This document shows, piece after piece, positions 9,510-20,807 of a stretch of DNA of 54,396 nt (its first letter is position 1; every line of letters starts with the position of its first letter). Made by a program: the position numbers and the translations under genes. The stretch is from [Mycobacterium] nativiensis (lineage in GTDB: Bacteria; Actinomycetota; Actinomycetes; Mycobacteriales; Mycobacteriaceae): assembly GCF_020172685.1 (NCBI RefSeq), contig NZ_CP083986.1, positions 4,036,988 through 4,091,383 on the forward strand. The letters run 5' to 3'. Under the pieces are notes generated by a model. It did not search any database. It had not been told where the DNA came from and saw nothing but the letters and a program-made list of their open reading frames with translations.

Positions 9510-10247
9510 ATGCATTTCGATCGATTGAGCGGCATATTTACCCGGTTCGGCACCCGCTGGGCCGCCCTTGGAGCGGTGGCGCTGATGTTCACGGCCCTGC
9601 TGACCATCCCCGCGGTGGCGCCGAGCGCGATTCCCTCGGCGGCCGCCTACGACTGCCCCGATGTTGAGGTCATCTTCGCCCGTGGCACCAGCGAGCCGCC
9701 CGGTGTCGGCCGGGTGGGCCGGGCGCTCATCGACTCGCTGCGCCAGCAGACCTCCAAGAAGGTCGACGAGTACGGCGTCAACTACCCCGCCGGCCGGCTG
9801 CAGCTGGGCGGCGGCGACGGCGCCAACGACGTGATCAAGCGCGTCAAGGCAGCGGCCGACGTGTGTCCGGACACCGAGTTGGTACTGGGCGGGTATTCGC
9901 AGGGCGCCTCGGTGATCGACATCGTCACCGGCACCCAGGTGGGCGGTATCAGCTGGGGCAGCCAGCTGCCCGCCGAGTACGCCAACCAGGTGGTGGCAGT
10001 GGTGGCGTTCGGCAACCCCGCCGTCCGCAGCGGCGGCCCGATCAGCTCGCAGAGTGCGCTGTTCGGCTCCAAGGCCCTGGATCTGTGCAACCCGGGCGAC
10101 CCGATCTGCCACGAGGGCCCCGGCAACGAGTGGACCGACCACACCGACGGCTACATCCCGGCACTGACCAGCCAGGCGGCCAACTTCGTCGCCGGCCGGC
10201 TTCGTGCCGCCGGACCGTCGGCCGGGCCGCTGCCGCTGGCTCCCTGA
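9510..10247 (+). CDS. Secreted cutinase-family serine esterase (Cut3/Rv3451-like)
   Basis: 245 residues. An N-terminal export signal ends near residue 46 (IPSAAA), and the mature start [19 protein letters not shown] is the typical cutinase opening. The alpha/beta-hydrolase triad is visible: Ser130 in GGYSQGA, Asp197 in CNPGDPIC and His211 in [10 protein letters not shown]. Cys residues at about 49, 119, 193 and 200 fit the two family disulfides. Mycobacterial cutinase-like proteins hydrolyse lipid esters outside the cell rather than plant cutin; the exact substrate cannot be read from sequence. It sits next to a second cutinase gene 58 bp downstream, the same pair that flanks ESX-4 in M. tuberculosis (Rv3451-Rv3452). 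Confidence 0.92.
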   Translation: MHFDRLSGIFTRFGTRWAALGAVALMFTALLTIPAVAPSAIPSAAAYDCPDVEVIFARGTSEPPGVGRVGRALIDSLRQQTSKKVDEYGVNYPAGRLQLGGGDGANDVIKRVKAAADVCPDTELVLGGYSQGASVIDIVTGTQVGGISWGSQLPAEYANQVVAVVAFGNPAVRSGGPISSQSALFGSKALDLCNPGDPICHEGPGNEWTDHTDGYIPALTSQAANFVAGRLRAAGPSAGPLPLAP

Positions 10248-10305
10248 CCTGCGGCAACGCGGTTAGTTAGCTCATCAAGTTTTTGCTTCGCTAATATCTT
10301 TTGCT

Positions 10306-10941
10306 GTGAAGCCATACCGCATCCTGGCGGCCTCGGCCGTCGCCGCAGCGCTGCTGATCAACCCGACCCCGTCGTCCCTGCCGATCGCCTCGGCCGACGG
10401 CTGCCCGGACGTCGAGGTGGTGTTCGCCCGCGGCACCAATGATTCACCGGGACTGGGCCGGGTAGGCGATTCCTTCGTCGGCGCCCTGCGTGGTCGGACC
10501 TCACGCTCGGTCGGCGCGTACGCGGTGAACTATCCGGCCAGCTACGACTTCGGCCGGGCCGCCGACGGCGCCAACGACGCCAGCGGGCACGTCATGTGGA
10601 TGGTGGAGAACTGCCCGGGCACTCGCCTGGTGCTCGGCGGCTACTCGCAGGGTGCGGCGATCGTCGACATCATCGCCGCCGCACCGGTGCCCGGTTTCGG
10701 ATTCACCGCGCCGCTGCCCCCGGAGGCCGCCGACCACGTCGCGGCGGTCGCGGTGTTCGGCAACCCGTCGAACAAGTTCGGGCAGCCGCTGACGAACAGC
10801 CCCGCGTACGGGTTCAAGACGATCGACCTGTGCACCGACGGCGACCCGATCTGCTCGCCCGGGCGGAACTTCTCCGCGCACTCCGGCTACACGCCCGGCA
10901 TGACCAATCAGGCCGCCTCGTTCGTGGCCGGCCTGCTGTAA
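10306..10941 (+). CDS. Secreted cutinase-family serine esterase (Cut4/Rv3452-like)
   Basis: 211 residues starting at GTG 10306. A signal peptide ends near residue 30 (LPIASA), followed by DGCPDVEVVFARGTNDSPG. The triad is Ser114 (GGYSQGA), Asp180 (CTDGDPIC) and His192 (FSAHSGYT). It is a clear paralogue of the preceding cutinase but lacks that protein's longer Pro/Ala tail. The AT-rich stretch at 10277-10300 (including TAATAT at 10292-10297) just before the GTG is probably its own promoter, so the two cutinases need not share one transcript. Its stop lies 1 bp from the end of the convergent truA. Confidence 0.92.
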   Translation: MKPYRILAASAVAAALLINPTPSSLPIASADGCPDVEVVFARGTNDSPGLGRVGDSFVGALRGRTSRSVGAYAVNYPASYDFGRAADGANDASGHVMWMVENCPGTRLVLGGYSQGAAIVDIIAAAPVPGFGFTAPLPPEAADHVAAVAVFGNPSNKFGQPLTNSPAYGFKTIDLCTDGDPICSPGRNFSAHSGYTPGMTNQAASFVAGLL

Positions 10942-10942
10942 C

Positions 10943-11833
10943 TCAGCGGGTACGGATGTCCCGGGTGATCACGGTGCGTGCCCCGAGCTGGTCGTCCGGC
11001 GGGTAGTCGACCCCGACCAGCGTCAGGCCGCGCGCCGGTGCGGCGGTGAAGTCGCTGGAGCGGCGCTCGGCGTTCAGCAGATCGGCGCACCAGGTGACGC
11101 TGCGTCGACGCTCGCCGACCGCCAGCACAGCCCCGACCAGCGAGCGCACCATCGACCAGCAGAACGCGTCGGCGGTGACGTGCGCGGTGACCAGATCACC
11201 GTCACGCTCCCAGTCCAGCCGCTGCAGGTCGCGGATGGTGGTGGCGCCCTCACGATGACGGCAGAACGCCGCGAAGTCGTTCAGCCCCAACAGGTTCTGT
11301 GATGCCTCCGCCATCGCCTCGACGTCCAGGGGGCGCGACCAGGCGGTGACGTAGCGGGCCAGCTGCGGCGTCACCCCGTAGGGCGCCGTCGACAGCCGGT
11401 AGGCGTAGTGGCGCCGCAGCGCCGAGAACCGCGAATCGAAATCGGGCGCCGCGCGTTGCACCCGCAACACCCGGACGTCGACCGGCAGGAACCGCGCCAA
11501 TCGCCGCGTCAGCGCCAGAAATTCCGGCTCGTCGGGCCGTTGGCCGCGCGAATAGGCGTGCCTGACCGCATCTTCCGGGATATCGACGTGGGCAACCTGC
11601 CCGGTCGCATGCACGCCGGTGTCGGTGCGGCCGGCCCCGAACACTCGGACCGGAACGCGAAACACCGTCGCCAGCGTCTCTTCGAGAACGCCGGCGACGG
11701 TGCGCTGTCCAATCTGTACCGCCCACCCGGCGAAATCGGTGCCGTCGTAGGCGATGTCGAGCCGAAGCCGAACTTCGGCCCGGGACTCAGGACTCGTCAG
11801 TGGCTTCGGTGGCCTCGGGAGCCTCAGCCTCAA
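10943..11833 (-). CDS. truA: tRNA pseudouridine(38-40) synthase TruA
   Basis: 296 residues. It isomerises uridine to pseudouridine at positions 38-40 of the tRNA anticodon arm. The core begins [18 protein letters not shown], and the catalytic Asp71 is in the family signature [18 protein letters not shown] and [20 protein letters not shown] are also conserved TruA blocks. The start is uncertain. The only in-frame start codon that leaves the first beta strand intact is a TTG at 11833, which lies inside the end of rplQ and gives a 47-nt same-strand overlap. This is the last gene of the minus-strand alpha operon, so translation is probably coupled to rplQ. Confidence 0.95.
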   Translation of the reverse strand: MRLRLPRPPKPLTSPESRAEVRLRLDIAYDGTDFAGWAVQIGQRTVAGVLEETLATVFRVPVRVFGAGRTDTGVHATGQVAHVDIPEDAVRHAYSRGQRPDEPEFLALTRRLARFLPVDVRVLRVQRAAPDFDSRFSALRRHYAYRLSTAPYGVTPQLARYVTAWSRPLDVEAMAEASQNLLGLNDFAAFCRHREGATTIRDLQRLDWERDGDLVTAHVTADAFCWSMVRSLVGAVLAVGERRRSVTWCADLLNAERRSSDFTAAPARGLTLVGVDYPPDDQLGARTVITRDIRTR

Positions 11834-12311
11834 CGGCCGACTCCTCGACCGTCTCGGCCTCGACCTTCTCCTCGACCTTCTCGGCGGGCTTCTCAGCAGC
11901 CTTCGGGGCCTTGGCGCCGGCCTTACGCGCCTTCTCGGCCTCAGAGGTCACCGTCTTCTCCCGGACCAGCTCGATCACGGCCATCGGGGCGTTGTCGCCC
12001 TTGCGCGCCTCGACCTTGATGATGCGGGTGTAGCCGCCGTTGCGGTCCGCGAAGTGCGGGCCGATCTCGGCGAACAGCGAGTGCACCACGTCCTTGTCGC
12101 GGATCTTCTTGAGCACCTCACGCCGGTTGTGCAGCGTGCCCTTCTTGGCGTGGGTGATCAGCTTCTCCGCGTACGGCCGCAATGCCCGGGCCTTGGGCTC
12201 GGTCGTCTTGATCCGGCCGTGGGTGAACAGCGAGGTGGCCAGGTTGGCCAGCAGCGCCTGCTGGTGCGAGGACGACCCGCCGAGACGGGGACCCTTGGTG
12301 GGCTTGGGCAT
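11787..12311 (-). CDS. rplQ: 50S ribosomal protein L17
   Basis: 174 residues. It starts [20 protein letters not shown], which is diagnostic of bacterial L17. The conserved L17 core covers about residues 1-120. After it comes a low-complexity tail rich in Ala, Glu, Lys and Val ([19 protein letters not shown] type), which is typical of mycobacterial L17 and makes the protein longer than the roughly 120 residues of E. coli L17. It lies 60 bp after rpoA in the alpha operon and its 3' end overlaps the truA start. Confidence 0.97.
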   Translation of the reverse strand: MPKPTKGPRLGGSSSHQQALLANLATSLFTHGRIKTTEPKARALRPYAEKLITHAKKGTLHNRREVLKKIRDKDVVHSLFAEIGPHFADRNGGYTRIIKVEARKGDNAPMAVIELVREKTVTSEAEKARKAGAKAPKAAEKPAEKVEEKVEAETVEESAVEAEAPEATEATDES

Positions 12312-12371
12312 TGCGACTTCTCCTAAATGGGGCCGGCCCCCGTATCAGGTAGGGCCGGGACGGAATTCGTT

Positions 12372-13493
<1,122 letters not shown>

Positions 13494-14099
13494 TTACTTC
13501 GAGTAGAACTCGACGATCAGCTGCTCGGCGAGCGGCACGATGATCTGAGCGCGGTCCGGGAGCTGGTGGATCAGGATGCGCTGCCGCTCCCCGACCACCT
13601 GCAGCCAACCCGGGATCGGGCGGTCGCCCACGGTCTCCCGGGCGATCTGGAACGGCACGGTGTTGATCGACTTGTCCCGCACGTCGATGATGTCGTACTG
13701 CGACACCTGGTAGCTGGGCACGTCGACCTTGACACCGTTGACGGTGAAGTGGCCGTGGCTTACCAGCTGACGGGCCATCCGACGGGTCCGGGCCAGCCCG
13801 GCGCGGTAGACGACGTTGTCCAGCCGGCTCTCCAGGATGCGCAGCAGCTCCTCGCCGGTCTTGCCGCCGCGGCGTACCGCTTCCTCGTAGTAGCGGCGGA
13901 ACTGCTTCTCCATCACGCCGTAGGTGAAGCGAGCCTTCTGCTTCTCCTGCAGCTGCAGACGGTATTCGCTCTCCTTGATCCGCGCGCGGCCGTGCTGGCC
14001 GGGCGGGTAGGGACGCTTTTCGAACGCCTGGTCTCCGCCGATCAGGTCGACGCCGAGCCGGCGAGACTTGCGGGTGGCGGGTCCGGTGTAACGAGCCAT
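13494..14099 (-). CDS. rpsD: 30S ribosomal protein S4
   Basis: 201 residues, the usual length. It starts MARYTGPATRKSRRLGVDL. The S4 RNA-binding domain (about 92-155) contains RLDNVVYRAGLARTRRMARQ and GHFTVNGVKVDVPSY. The protein nucleates assembly of the 16S rRNA 5' domain. In many bacteria S4 is also the translational repressor of the alpha operon; whether that holds in mycobacteria is not shown here. The 78-bp spacer to rpoA is the second-longest in this cluster, after the gap between rpsM and rpmJ. Confidence 0.98.
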   Translation of the reverse strand: MARYTGPATRKSRRLGVDLIGGDQAFEKRPYPPGQHGRARIKESEYRLQLQEKQKARFTYGVMEKQFRRYYEEAVRRGGKTGEELLRILESRLDNVVYRAGLARTRRMARQLVSHGHFTVNGVKVDVPSYQVSQYDIIDVRDKSINTVPFQIARETVGDRPIPGWLQVVGERQRILIHQLPDRAQIIVPLAEQLIVEFYSK

Positions 14100-14123
14100 G
14101 TTGTTTCTTCTCCTCGAACCCGA

Positions 14124-14534
14124 CTAGACGCGACGGCGCTTGGGCGGACGGCAGCCGTTGTGCGGCTGCGGGGTGACATCGGAAATCGCGCCAACCTCGA
14201 GGCCGGCGGCCTGCAGCGAGCGGATCGCGGTCTCACGGCCCGAACCCGGACCCTTCACGAACACGTCGACCTTCTTCACGCCGTGCTCCTGCGCCTTGCG
14301 GGCGGCGTTCTCGGCGGCCAGCTGCGCGGCGAACGGGGTGGACTTACGCGAGCCCTTGAACCCGACGTGACCCGACGACGCCCAGGCGATGACATTGCCC
14401 TGCGGGTCGGTGATCGTCACGATCGTGTTGTTGAAGGTGCTCTTGATGTGCGCGGCACCATGCGGGATGTTCTTCTTTTCCCGCCGCCGAGTCTTCTGGC
14501 CCTTCTTGGGCCCGGTCGCTTTCTTCGTTGCCAT
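14124..14534 (-). CDS. rpsK: 30S ribosomal protein S11
   Basis: 136 residues. After a basic N-terminal tail ([20 protein letters not shown]) comes the conserved S11 core with [16 protein letters not shown], and it ends with the signature [19 protein letters not shown]11 forms part of the platform of the 30S subunit near the mRNA exit. Its start lies 5 bp after the rpsM stop, so the two are translated as a closely spaced pair. Confidence 0.98.
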   Translation of the reverse strand: MATKKATGPKKGQKTRRREKKNIPHGAAHIKSTFNNTIVTITDPQGNVIAWASSGHVGFKGSRKSTPFAAQLAAENAARKAQEHGVKKVDVFVKGPGSGRETAIRSLQAAGLEVGAISDVTPQPHNGCRPPKRRRV

Positions 14535-14539
14535 GGGTC

Positions 14540-14914
14540 TTACCTGGCCTTCTTCTTACCGGCGATGGTGCGCTTGGGGCCCTTGCGGGTGCGCGCGTTG
14601 GTCTTGGTCCGCTGGCCGCGCACCGGCAGGCCGCGACGGTGCCGCAGACCCTGGTAGCAGCCGATTTCGATCTTGCGACGGATGTCCGCCTGCACCTCAC
14701 GGCGCAGGTCGCCCTCAACCTTCAGGTTGCGCTCGATGTAGTCACGCAACTGGGTGATCTGCTCGTCGGTGAGGTCCTTGGTGCGCTGGTCCTTGTCGAT
14801 ACCGGTCGCGGCCAGGATTTCGTTCGAGCGGGTACGGCCGATGCCGTAGATGTAGGTCAGCGCGATCTCCATACGCTTATCGCGCGGCAGGTCGACGCCC
14901 ACTAGTCGTGCCAT
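14540..14914 (-). CDS. rpsM: 30S ribosomal protein S13
   Basis: 124 residues from the ATG at 14914 ([20 protein letters not shown]). An in-frame upstream ATG at 14923 would add three residues, but the shorter form matches the family start exactly. The helix-two-turn-helix [14 protein letters not shown] and the basic tail [20 protein letters not shown] are typical. S13 contacts P-site tRNA and the 50S subunit through inter-subunit bridges. A 209-bp spacer separates it from rpmJ upstream. Confidence 0.98.
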   Translation of the reverse strand: MARLVGVDLPRDKRMEIALTYIYGIGRTRSNEILAATGIDKDQRTKDLTDEQITQLRDYIERNLKVEGDLRREVQADIRRKIEIGCYQGLRHRRGLPVRGQRTKTNARTRKGPKRTIAGKKKAR

Positions 14915-15123
14915 GGGTGGCATTCCCTCTTTCGTAGCGGAGGTGTTGGTCCCAGCCCGTTCCCGGCCGAAATAGCTCCGGGGCCCGGCCTCCGATCCGG
15001 GCGTTGCCGAGCTGGCCCATCTCTAAAGATGCCAGCCAGCTCAGTGGTACTGGGAGGTCTGCATTCAGTTGTGGTCGGGGTACTGCTCGGGCTGATCGCC
15101 TGGCCAGATGCCGGCGATCGCCG
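14915..15123. other. Spacer between rpmJ and rpsM, no gene seen
   Basis: This 209-bp stretch is the longest gap inside the ribosomal operon. No open frame or RNA gene is recognisable. A GGAGG-like sequence is not obvious close to the rpsM ATG on the minus strand, apart from the purine-rich stretch near 14925-14932. It could hold an internal promoter or leader for rpsM-truA, but I cannot identify one. Confidence 0.3.
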
Positions 15124-15237
15124 CTAGCCCTGGCGCTGCTTGTGGCGCGGGTCGGAGCAGATCACCATGACCCGGCCATGCCGACGGATCACCCTGCACT
15201 TGTCGCAGATCGGCTTGACGCTGGGGTTCACCTTCAC
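15124..15237 (-). CDS. rpmJ: 50S ribosomal protein L36
   Basis: A 37-residue protein from GTG 15237: [20 protein letters not shown] followed by [17 protein letters not shown]. The four zinc-ribbon ligands of the C+ form of L36 are present (Cys11, Cys14, Cys27, His32). This zinc-containing form is the one expected under zinc-replete conditions; mycobacteria can encode a Cys-free paralogue elsewhere. It lies 55 bp after infA. Confidence 0.97.
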
Positions 15238-15292
15238 GGCTGCTGTGGTCCTGTTCTAATCGCTGGTTGACGTACTGGCGGCGCTTGGGGAG

Positions 15293-15514
15293 CTACTTGT
15301 ACCGGTAGACGATGCGCCCGCGGGTCAGGTCGTAGGGCGACAGCTCCACAACCACCCGGTCCTCGGGCAGAATCCGGATGTAGTGCTGCCGCATCTTGCC
15401 GCTGATGTGGGCGAGCACCTTGTGGCCGTTCTCCAGCTCAATGCGAAACATCGCATTGGGCAGTGGCTCGACCACTCGACCCTCGACCTCGATGGCACCG
15501 TCTTTCTTGGCCAT
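15293..15514 (-). CDS. infA: Translation initiation factor IF-1
   Basis: 73 residues from ATG 15514: [20 protein letters not shown] and ending [11 protein letters not shown]. It is a single S1/OB-fold domain with the typical [20 protein letters not shown] core. IF-1 occupies the ribosomal A site during initiation. It is the first gene of the minus-strand transcription unit that runs through rplQ and truA. A longer frame that reads through it from upstream is not conserved and is not the gene. Confidence 0.98.
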   Translation of the reverse strand: MAKKDGAIEVEGRVVEPLPNAMFRIELENGHKVLAHISGKMRQHYIRILPEDRVVVELSPYDLTRGRIVYRYK

Positions 15515-15686
15515 TGCTCTCCGGCGATCCTCCGTGTCTTGGCTTCCCTGGTATGTGCATGCGCCCGCCACGGCACAGCGCCTTAAGACTTCAAAACGTG
15601 GGCCGGTGGCAGAAAATTCCAGGTAAAACGCCAAGAATCTCAGACTGGACACGCCAGAGTCGATGCGGACGCCGCACCGTCGTCCC

Positions 15687-15715
15687 ACGATACCCGTTAA
15701 CGAGCCGGGCACCAA
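15687..15715 (-). promoter_or_regulatory. Candidate sigma-A promoter of the infA-rplQ-truA operon
   Basis: Read on the minus strand, TTGGTG (15710-15715) and TATCGT (15687-15692) are separated by 17 bp, the ideal spacing for a housekeeping promoter. The -10 matches 4 of 6 consensus bases and the -35 matches the TTG core. It would give infA a leader of about 165 nt. Matches of this quality can occur by chance. Confidence 0.35.
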
Positions 15716-15844
15716 AATCGTCGACGGCCGGAAAGCCCATGACCGACGCGCGACCGAGTGCGAGTGGGAAATCCCACGACGCGACGCGCCGGCGCGGCGT
15801 CGTGGATTTCCCGGCGGCGGGCACGAGGCCACCCGCGCCCCGGT

Positions 15845-16864
<1,020 letters not shown>

Positions 16865-16865
16865 C

Positions 16866-17438
16866 ATGGCGTTCCGCGAACTGGCCGTCCCGGGGGCCTA
16901 CGCGCTCACCCCGACCCAGCACGCCGATTCCCGCGGGGTGTTCTTCGAGTGGTTCACCGACCGTGAGTTCACCGCGTTCGCCGGGCACCGTTTCGACCTG
17001 CACCAGGCCAACTGCTCGGTGTCGAGCGCCGGGGTGCTGCGCGGTCTGCACTTCGCCGAGGTGCCGCCCGGCCAGGCCAAGTACGTCACCTGCGTGTCCG
17101 GGGCGGTCTTCGACGTCGTCGTCGACATCCGGGTCGGCTCACCGACGTACGGCCAGTGGGATTCGGTGCTGCTGGACACCCACAATCGCCGATCGATCTA
17201 TCTGGCGGCCGGATTGGCCCACGGATTCCTTGCGCTGCAAGATGATTCGACGGTGATGTACCTGTGTTCGTCAGGCTATGACCCGCAGCGCGAGCACACC
17301 ATCTGCGCGACCGACCCGGCAATCGGCATCGACTGGCCGGCCGATCACCCGCTGGTGCTCTCCGAGCGGGACCGCGACGCACCGTCGCTGGCGCAGGTCC
17401 GGGCCGCCGGACTTCTGCCTGACTGGGAGACCACCTAG
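16866..17438 (+). CDS. rmlC: dTDP-4-dehydrorhamnose 3,5-epimerase RmlC
   Basis: 190 residues, a cupin-fold epimerase acting after RmlB. The catalytic His62 (RGLHF), Lys72 (GQAKYV) and Tyr132 (VMYLCS) fall at the family positions. DNR-type substrate contacts are seen in [17 protein letters not shown]. It is slightly shorter at the C-terminus than the M. tuberculosis enzyme (about 202 residues from memory). rmlA and rmlD are not in this window, which is normal for mycobacteria, where the rml genes are scattered. Confidence 0.95.
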   Translation: MAFRELAVPGAYALTPTQHADSRGVFFEWFTDREFTAFAGHRFDLHQANCSVSSAGVLRGLHFAEVPPGQAKYVTCVSGAVFDVVVDIRVGSPTYGQWDSVLLDTHNRRSIYLAAGLAHGFLALQDDSTVMYLCSSGYDPQREHTICATDPAIGIDWPADHPLVLSERDRDAPSLAQVRAAGLLPDWETT

Positions 17439-17443
17439 AAACC

Positions 17444-17473
17444 GGGTTGATTCGGCGGTCCAGCTTGGCTAAC
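17444..17473. repeat. Degenerate copy of the GGCGGTCC..AACCGCC intergenic repeat
   Basis: The sequence gggttgattcggcggtcc followed by agctt matches the left half of the 56-bp repeat found at 44761-44872, and ggctaaccgc matches its right end. About 22 bp in the middle are missing. It lies between the convergent rmlC and ABC exporter genes, and its right end contains the stop codon of the minus-strand gene. Confidence 0.6.
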
Positions 17474-19451
17474 CGCGTCCCGGCAGCCGCAGCCGCCAGC
17501 GCACCAGGCCGGTCCACACCGCGCCCAGCAACCCCAGGATGATCATGTCGGCCAGCCACCACCGGCCCGCGTGTGTCCACAGCTGGTCGTGTGCGGCCAG
17601 CGGGTCCACGGCGGTCAGATCGACGGTGCTGGCGCCGGCGGCGAAACCCCACCGCGACGGCAGGTACCAGGAGATCTGGTTCAACCCGAATCGGCCGCTG
17701 ATCGGGAACATGCCACCGGAGAACACCAGCGAGACCATGATCACCACCACCAGCATCGGCAGGATCTGCTCGGTCGATCTGGCCAGCGACGACAACGCCA
17801 GACCGATCAGCGCCGAGACGATCGCGGTGAGCGCCAGCGCCAGATACAGCTCGACGATCGGGCTGCCCAGCAGCACCGCACCCTGGGTGGGCGCACCCTT
17901 GCCGGCGATCACGATCGCGGTCAGCACCGCGGTCTGCAGCAGCGCGGCGGCGCTGTAGACCACCACCTTGGCGGCCAGGTACGCCGACGCCGACAGGCCC
18001 ACCGACTGCTCCCGGCGGAAGATGGCGCGCTCCCCCACCAGATCCCTGATGGTCAGCGCCGTGCCCATGAACGCCACCGAGACCAGCAGCACCAGCAGGA
18101 TCTCCGAGGCTTCGTCGGGTGAGCCGCCGCGCACATCGGCCACCCCGAAACCGGTGTCGCCGGGGACCACCAGCGCCAGCGCGCCGAGGATGAACGGCAG
18201 CAGCACCAGGAAGGCGAAGTAGCCGCGATCGGCCACGATCAGCCGCACCTGACGGCGGGCCACACTCGAAATCTGCCGATAGTGGCTGGTGCGCGCCGGT
18301 TTACCCGCCGGGCCGATCGGCGCGGGCCCGTGCGCCGGTCCCCGGTACGGAGCCGGAGATACCTGCTGGCGAGCCAGGAATGCTCCGTGTGCGGTGTCGG
18401 GCTCGGTGCTGACGAAGGCGAAGATGTCCGCCCAGTCGGTGCCGCCCATCGCTGCGCCGATACCGGAGGGCGGGCCCGCGAACGCGGTCTTGCCGCCGGG
18501 GGCCAGCAGCAGCACCTGATCGCACATGTCCAGATAGGTCAACGAGTGGGTCACCACCACCACGACGCGGCCGCCGTCGGCCAACCGCCGCAGCATCGTC
18601 ATGACCTGGCGATCCAGCGCGGGATCCAGGCCCGAGGTCGGCTCGTCGAGGATCAGCAGCGACGGTCCGGTGAGCAGTTCCATCGCCACCGACGCACGTT
18701 TGCGCTGGCCGCCGGAGAGCTTGTCGACACGGGTCTTGCGGTGCGGGGTCAACTCGAGTTCCTCGATCACCCCGTCGACCACGGCGCGGCGGTCGGCCGC
18801 GGAGGTGTCCGGCGGCAGCCGCAGCTCGGCCGCATACCCCAGCGCCTGTTCGACGGTGAGCTGGCGATGTACCACGTCGTCCTGCGGAACCACCCCGATG
18901 CGTGAGCGCAGCGACGCGTACTGAGCATGCACGTCGTGGCCGTCGAAGATGACCCGACCGAGGGTGGGTTGCATTGCGCCGCCCAGCAATTTGATCAGGG
19001 TGGACTTCCCCGCCCCGGACGGCCCGATCACCGCGGTCAGAGTGCCCGGACGCGCGGCGAACGAGACATCGGTGATCAGCTGCCGTCCATCGATGGACAG
19101 TCCGAGCCGATCCGCCTGGACCCCGCCGGAGTCGTGGGTCGCGGGCCGAACCGTGAGAGCCCCACCGGCGACGGTGAAGTCGGTGTTGCCCAGAGTGACG
19201 ACGTCACCGTCGTGCACCCTGGCCCGCTCCACGCATCGGCCGTTGACGAAAGTGCCGTTGATGCTGGCGTTGTCGACGATCTCCAGGCCGGCTTCGCCGG
19301 ACACCAGCGTGGCGTGCAGCCGGGACACCAGCGGGTCGGCGACCACGATGTCGCTGTCCTGTCGGCGACCGATGCGCACCACCCGACCCGCAGACGCTGC
19401 CGGGATCGCCACGGTGGGCGTCTCGTCGCCGATGAATGTGGGCCGTGTCAA
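17469..19451 (-). CDS. FHA-domain ABC-G type exporter (half-size, Rv1747-like)
   Basis: 660 residues from a TTG start. An N-terminal FHA phosphothreonine-binding domain (about 24-95) shows IGR at 27-29, SRLH at 43-46 and NASINGTFVNG at 61-71. The ABC ATPase follows: Walker A GPSGAGKS (143-150), signature LSGGQRKRA, Walker B LLILDEPTSGLDP. The C-terminal ABC2 membrane domain has about six helices (from YFAFLVLLPFILGALALV to MIILGLLGAVWTGL). The architecture is that of Rv1747, an exporter controlled by Ser/Thr kinases through its FHA domains, but with one FHA domain instead of two. Substrate unknown; lipid or glycolipid is plausible. It is divergent from the monooxygenase operon. Confidence 0.9.
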   Translation of the reverse strand: MTRPTFIGDETPTVAIPAASAGRVVRIGRRQDSDIVVADPLVSRLHATLVSGEAGLEIVDNASINGTFVNGRCVERARVHDGDVVTLGNTDFTVAGGALTVRPATHDSGGVQADRLGLSIDGRQLITDVSFAARPGTLTAVIGPSGAGKSTLIKLLGGAMQPTLGRVIFDGHDVHAQYASLRSRIGVVPQDDVVHRQLTVEQALGYAAELRLPPDTSAADRRAVVDGVIEELELTPHRKTRVDKLSGGQRKRASVAMELLTGPSLLILDEPTSGLDPALDRQVMTMLRRLADGGRVVVVVTHSLTYLDMCDQVLLLAPGGKTAFAGPPSGIGAAMGGTDWADIFAFVSTEPDTAHGAFLARQQVSPAPYRGPAHGPAPIGPAGKPARTSHYRQISSVARRQVRLIVADRGYFAFLVLLPFILGALALVVPGDTGFGVADVRGGSPDEASEILLVLLVSVAFMGTALTIRDLVGERAIFRREQSVGLSASAYLAAKVVVYSAAALLQTAVLTAIVIAGKGAPTQGAVLLGSPIVELYLALALTAIVSALIGLALSSLARSTEQILPMLVVVIMVSLVFSGGMFPISGRFGLNQISWYLPSRWGFAAGASTVDLTAVDPLAAHDQLWTHAGRWWLADMIILGLLGAVWTGLVRWRLRLPGRG

Positions 19452-19625
19452 CGCCTCACCGCCTCATCGGTTGGCCGGCATCCCCCGAACGCTGGGCTGC
19501 CCTGGCACCTAAACCGTACTGGCCGGCACTAGGTGTCAGCTGTGAAGGCACGCCGGGGATATCCGGCGCATTTGCGTACAACTACCTGGCGATGCGGAGC
19601 GCTGAACCACAGCGCGCCGCACGTC

Positions 19626-20804
19626 GTGATTCCAGGTGTGGGGACGACGCGGATCCTCGTTGTCGGCGCGGGCGTGGGCGGCATCTCCGTTGCGCGGGGA
19701 CTGCTGCGGGACGGGCATGAAGTCACCGTCTTCGAGCAGGGACCCGACGTACGGGCAGCCGGCGGCGCGGTGACCATCTGGCCCAACGGAGCGACGGTGC
19801 TTCGCCAGCTGGGTGTGGCGATGGACGGCGCCGGGCAGCGGCTTTCCACGGTCCGGATCATGACGTCGGCCGGCCGTCCGCTGGCCACGCTGGATCTGAC
19901 CACCATGGCCGACCGGCTCGGGGCCCCGGTTCGGATGGTTCCCCGCCGCGTACTGCTGGAACGCCTGCTGGACGGCTTCCCCCGTGACCGCATCCGCTGC
20001 GGCGCCCGGCTGGTCCTGGTGCACTCCAACCACCAGAGCGTGCGCGTCGGCTTCGACGACGGCAGCTGCGCCGACGGAGACGTGCTGATCGGTGCGGACG
20101 GACTGCATTCGCGGGTGCGCGACGTCGTCGGGGCACGCCACGCCAACCCGACCGGCTGGTGCAGCTGGCAGGGACTGGTCACCCTGCCCGACGTCGCCGA
20201 CACCGACGTCGCGCTCATCGCAATCGGCGAGCACGGGAACCTCGGCCTGTGGCCGGCCGGCGGCGGGGAGGTGCAGTGGTGGTTCGACCTGCCGTGGTCG
20301 TTCGGCTTCTCCCGACCGCAGCACCCGATCGAGGTGATCCGGTCGGCGTTCACCGGATGGTCCGATTCGGCCGATAGGGTCCTCGCCGCCCTGACCGAGG
20401 ACGATCTGGCGTCATCCCCGTATCCGCATTTCCGGCATCCGATTCCGCCGCCGGGCCACGGCGTGCTCACCCTGCTCGGCGATGCGGCACACACCATGCC
20501 GCCGACGCTCGCCCAGGGAACCAACCAGGCGCTGCTCGACACGATGGTGTTGCGTCAGGCGTTGTCGAACGTCGGCCGCGCCGCGCTGCCGGGCGCGCTG
20601 CGCGCCTACGAGCGGAGCAGGAGGCACCGGGTGGCGACGGTGTCGCGGGTGGCGTCGCTGCCGGTGTCGCACGGCGAGGCCGTGCTGCGGCCGGCGGCGC
20701 TGATCCCGGATCGGTTCCACACCTGGGCGCTGACGACGTTTCTGCGGTGGTCGAGCCACCGCCGGATGGCCACCGCAATCAGCCAGGCGATCAGCAGGCG
20801 GTGA
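19626..20804 (+). CDS. FAD-dependent monooxygenase (UbiH/PHBH-like)
   Basis: 392 residues from GTG 19626. In-frame GTGs at 19533 and 19638 are alternatives; I favour a start just before the FAD fold because the extra 31 residues look like non-coding sequence. The FAD/NAD dinucleotide motif is ILVVGAGVGGISVARGLL with the Glu of VFEQGPD. The second FAD motif GDAAHTMPPTLAQGTNQALLD is near residue 285, and the intermediate GADGLHSRVRDVVG (DG motif) is present. Such class A flavoproteins hydroxylate aromatic or polyketide-like substrates with NAD(P)H. The substrate is unknown. It heads a four-gene operon. Confidence 0.88.
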   Translation: MIPGVGTTRILVVGAGVGGISVARGLLRDGHEVTVFEQGPDVRAAGGAVTIWPNGATVLRQLGVAMDGAGQRLSTVRIMTSAGRPLATLDLTTMADRLGAPVRMVPRRVLLERLLDGFPRDRIRCGARLVLVHSNHQSVRVGFDDGSCADGDVLIGADGLHSRVRDVVGARHANPTGWCSWQGLVTLPDVADTDVALIAIGEHGNLGLWPAGGGEVQWWFDLPWSFGFSRPQHPIEVIRSAFTGWSDSADRVLAALTEDDLASSPYPHFRHPIPPPGHGVLTLLGDAAHTMPPTLAQGTNQALLDTMVLRQALSNVGRAALPGALRAYERSRRHRVATVSRVASLPVSHGEAVLRPAALIPDRFHTWALTTFLRWSSHRRMATAISQAISRR

Positions 20805-20807
20805 AAG

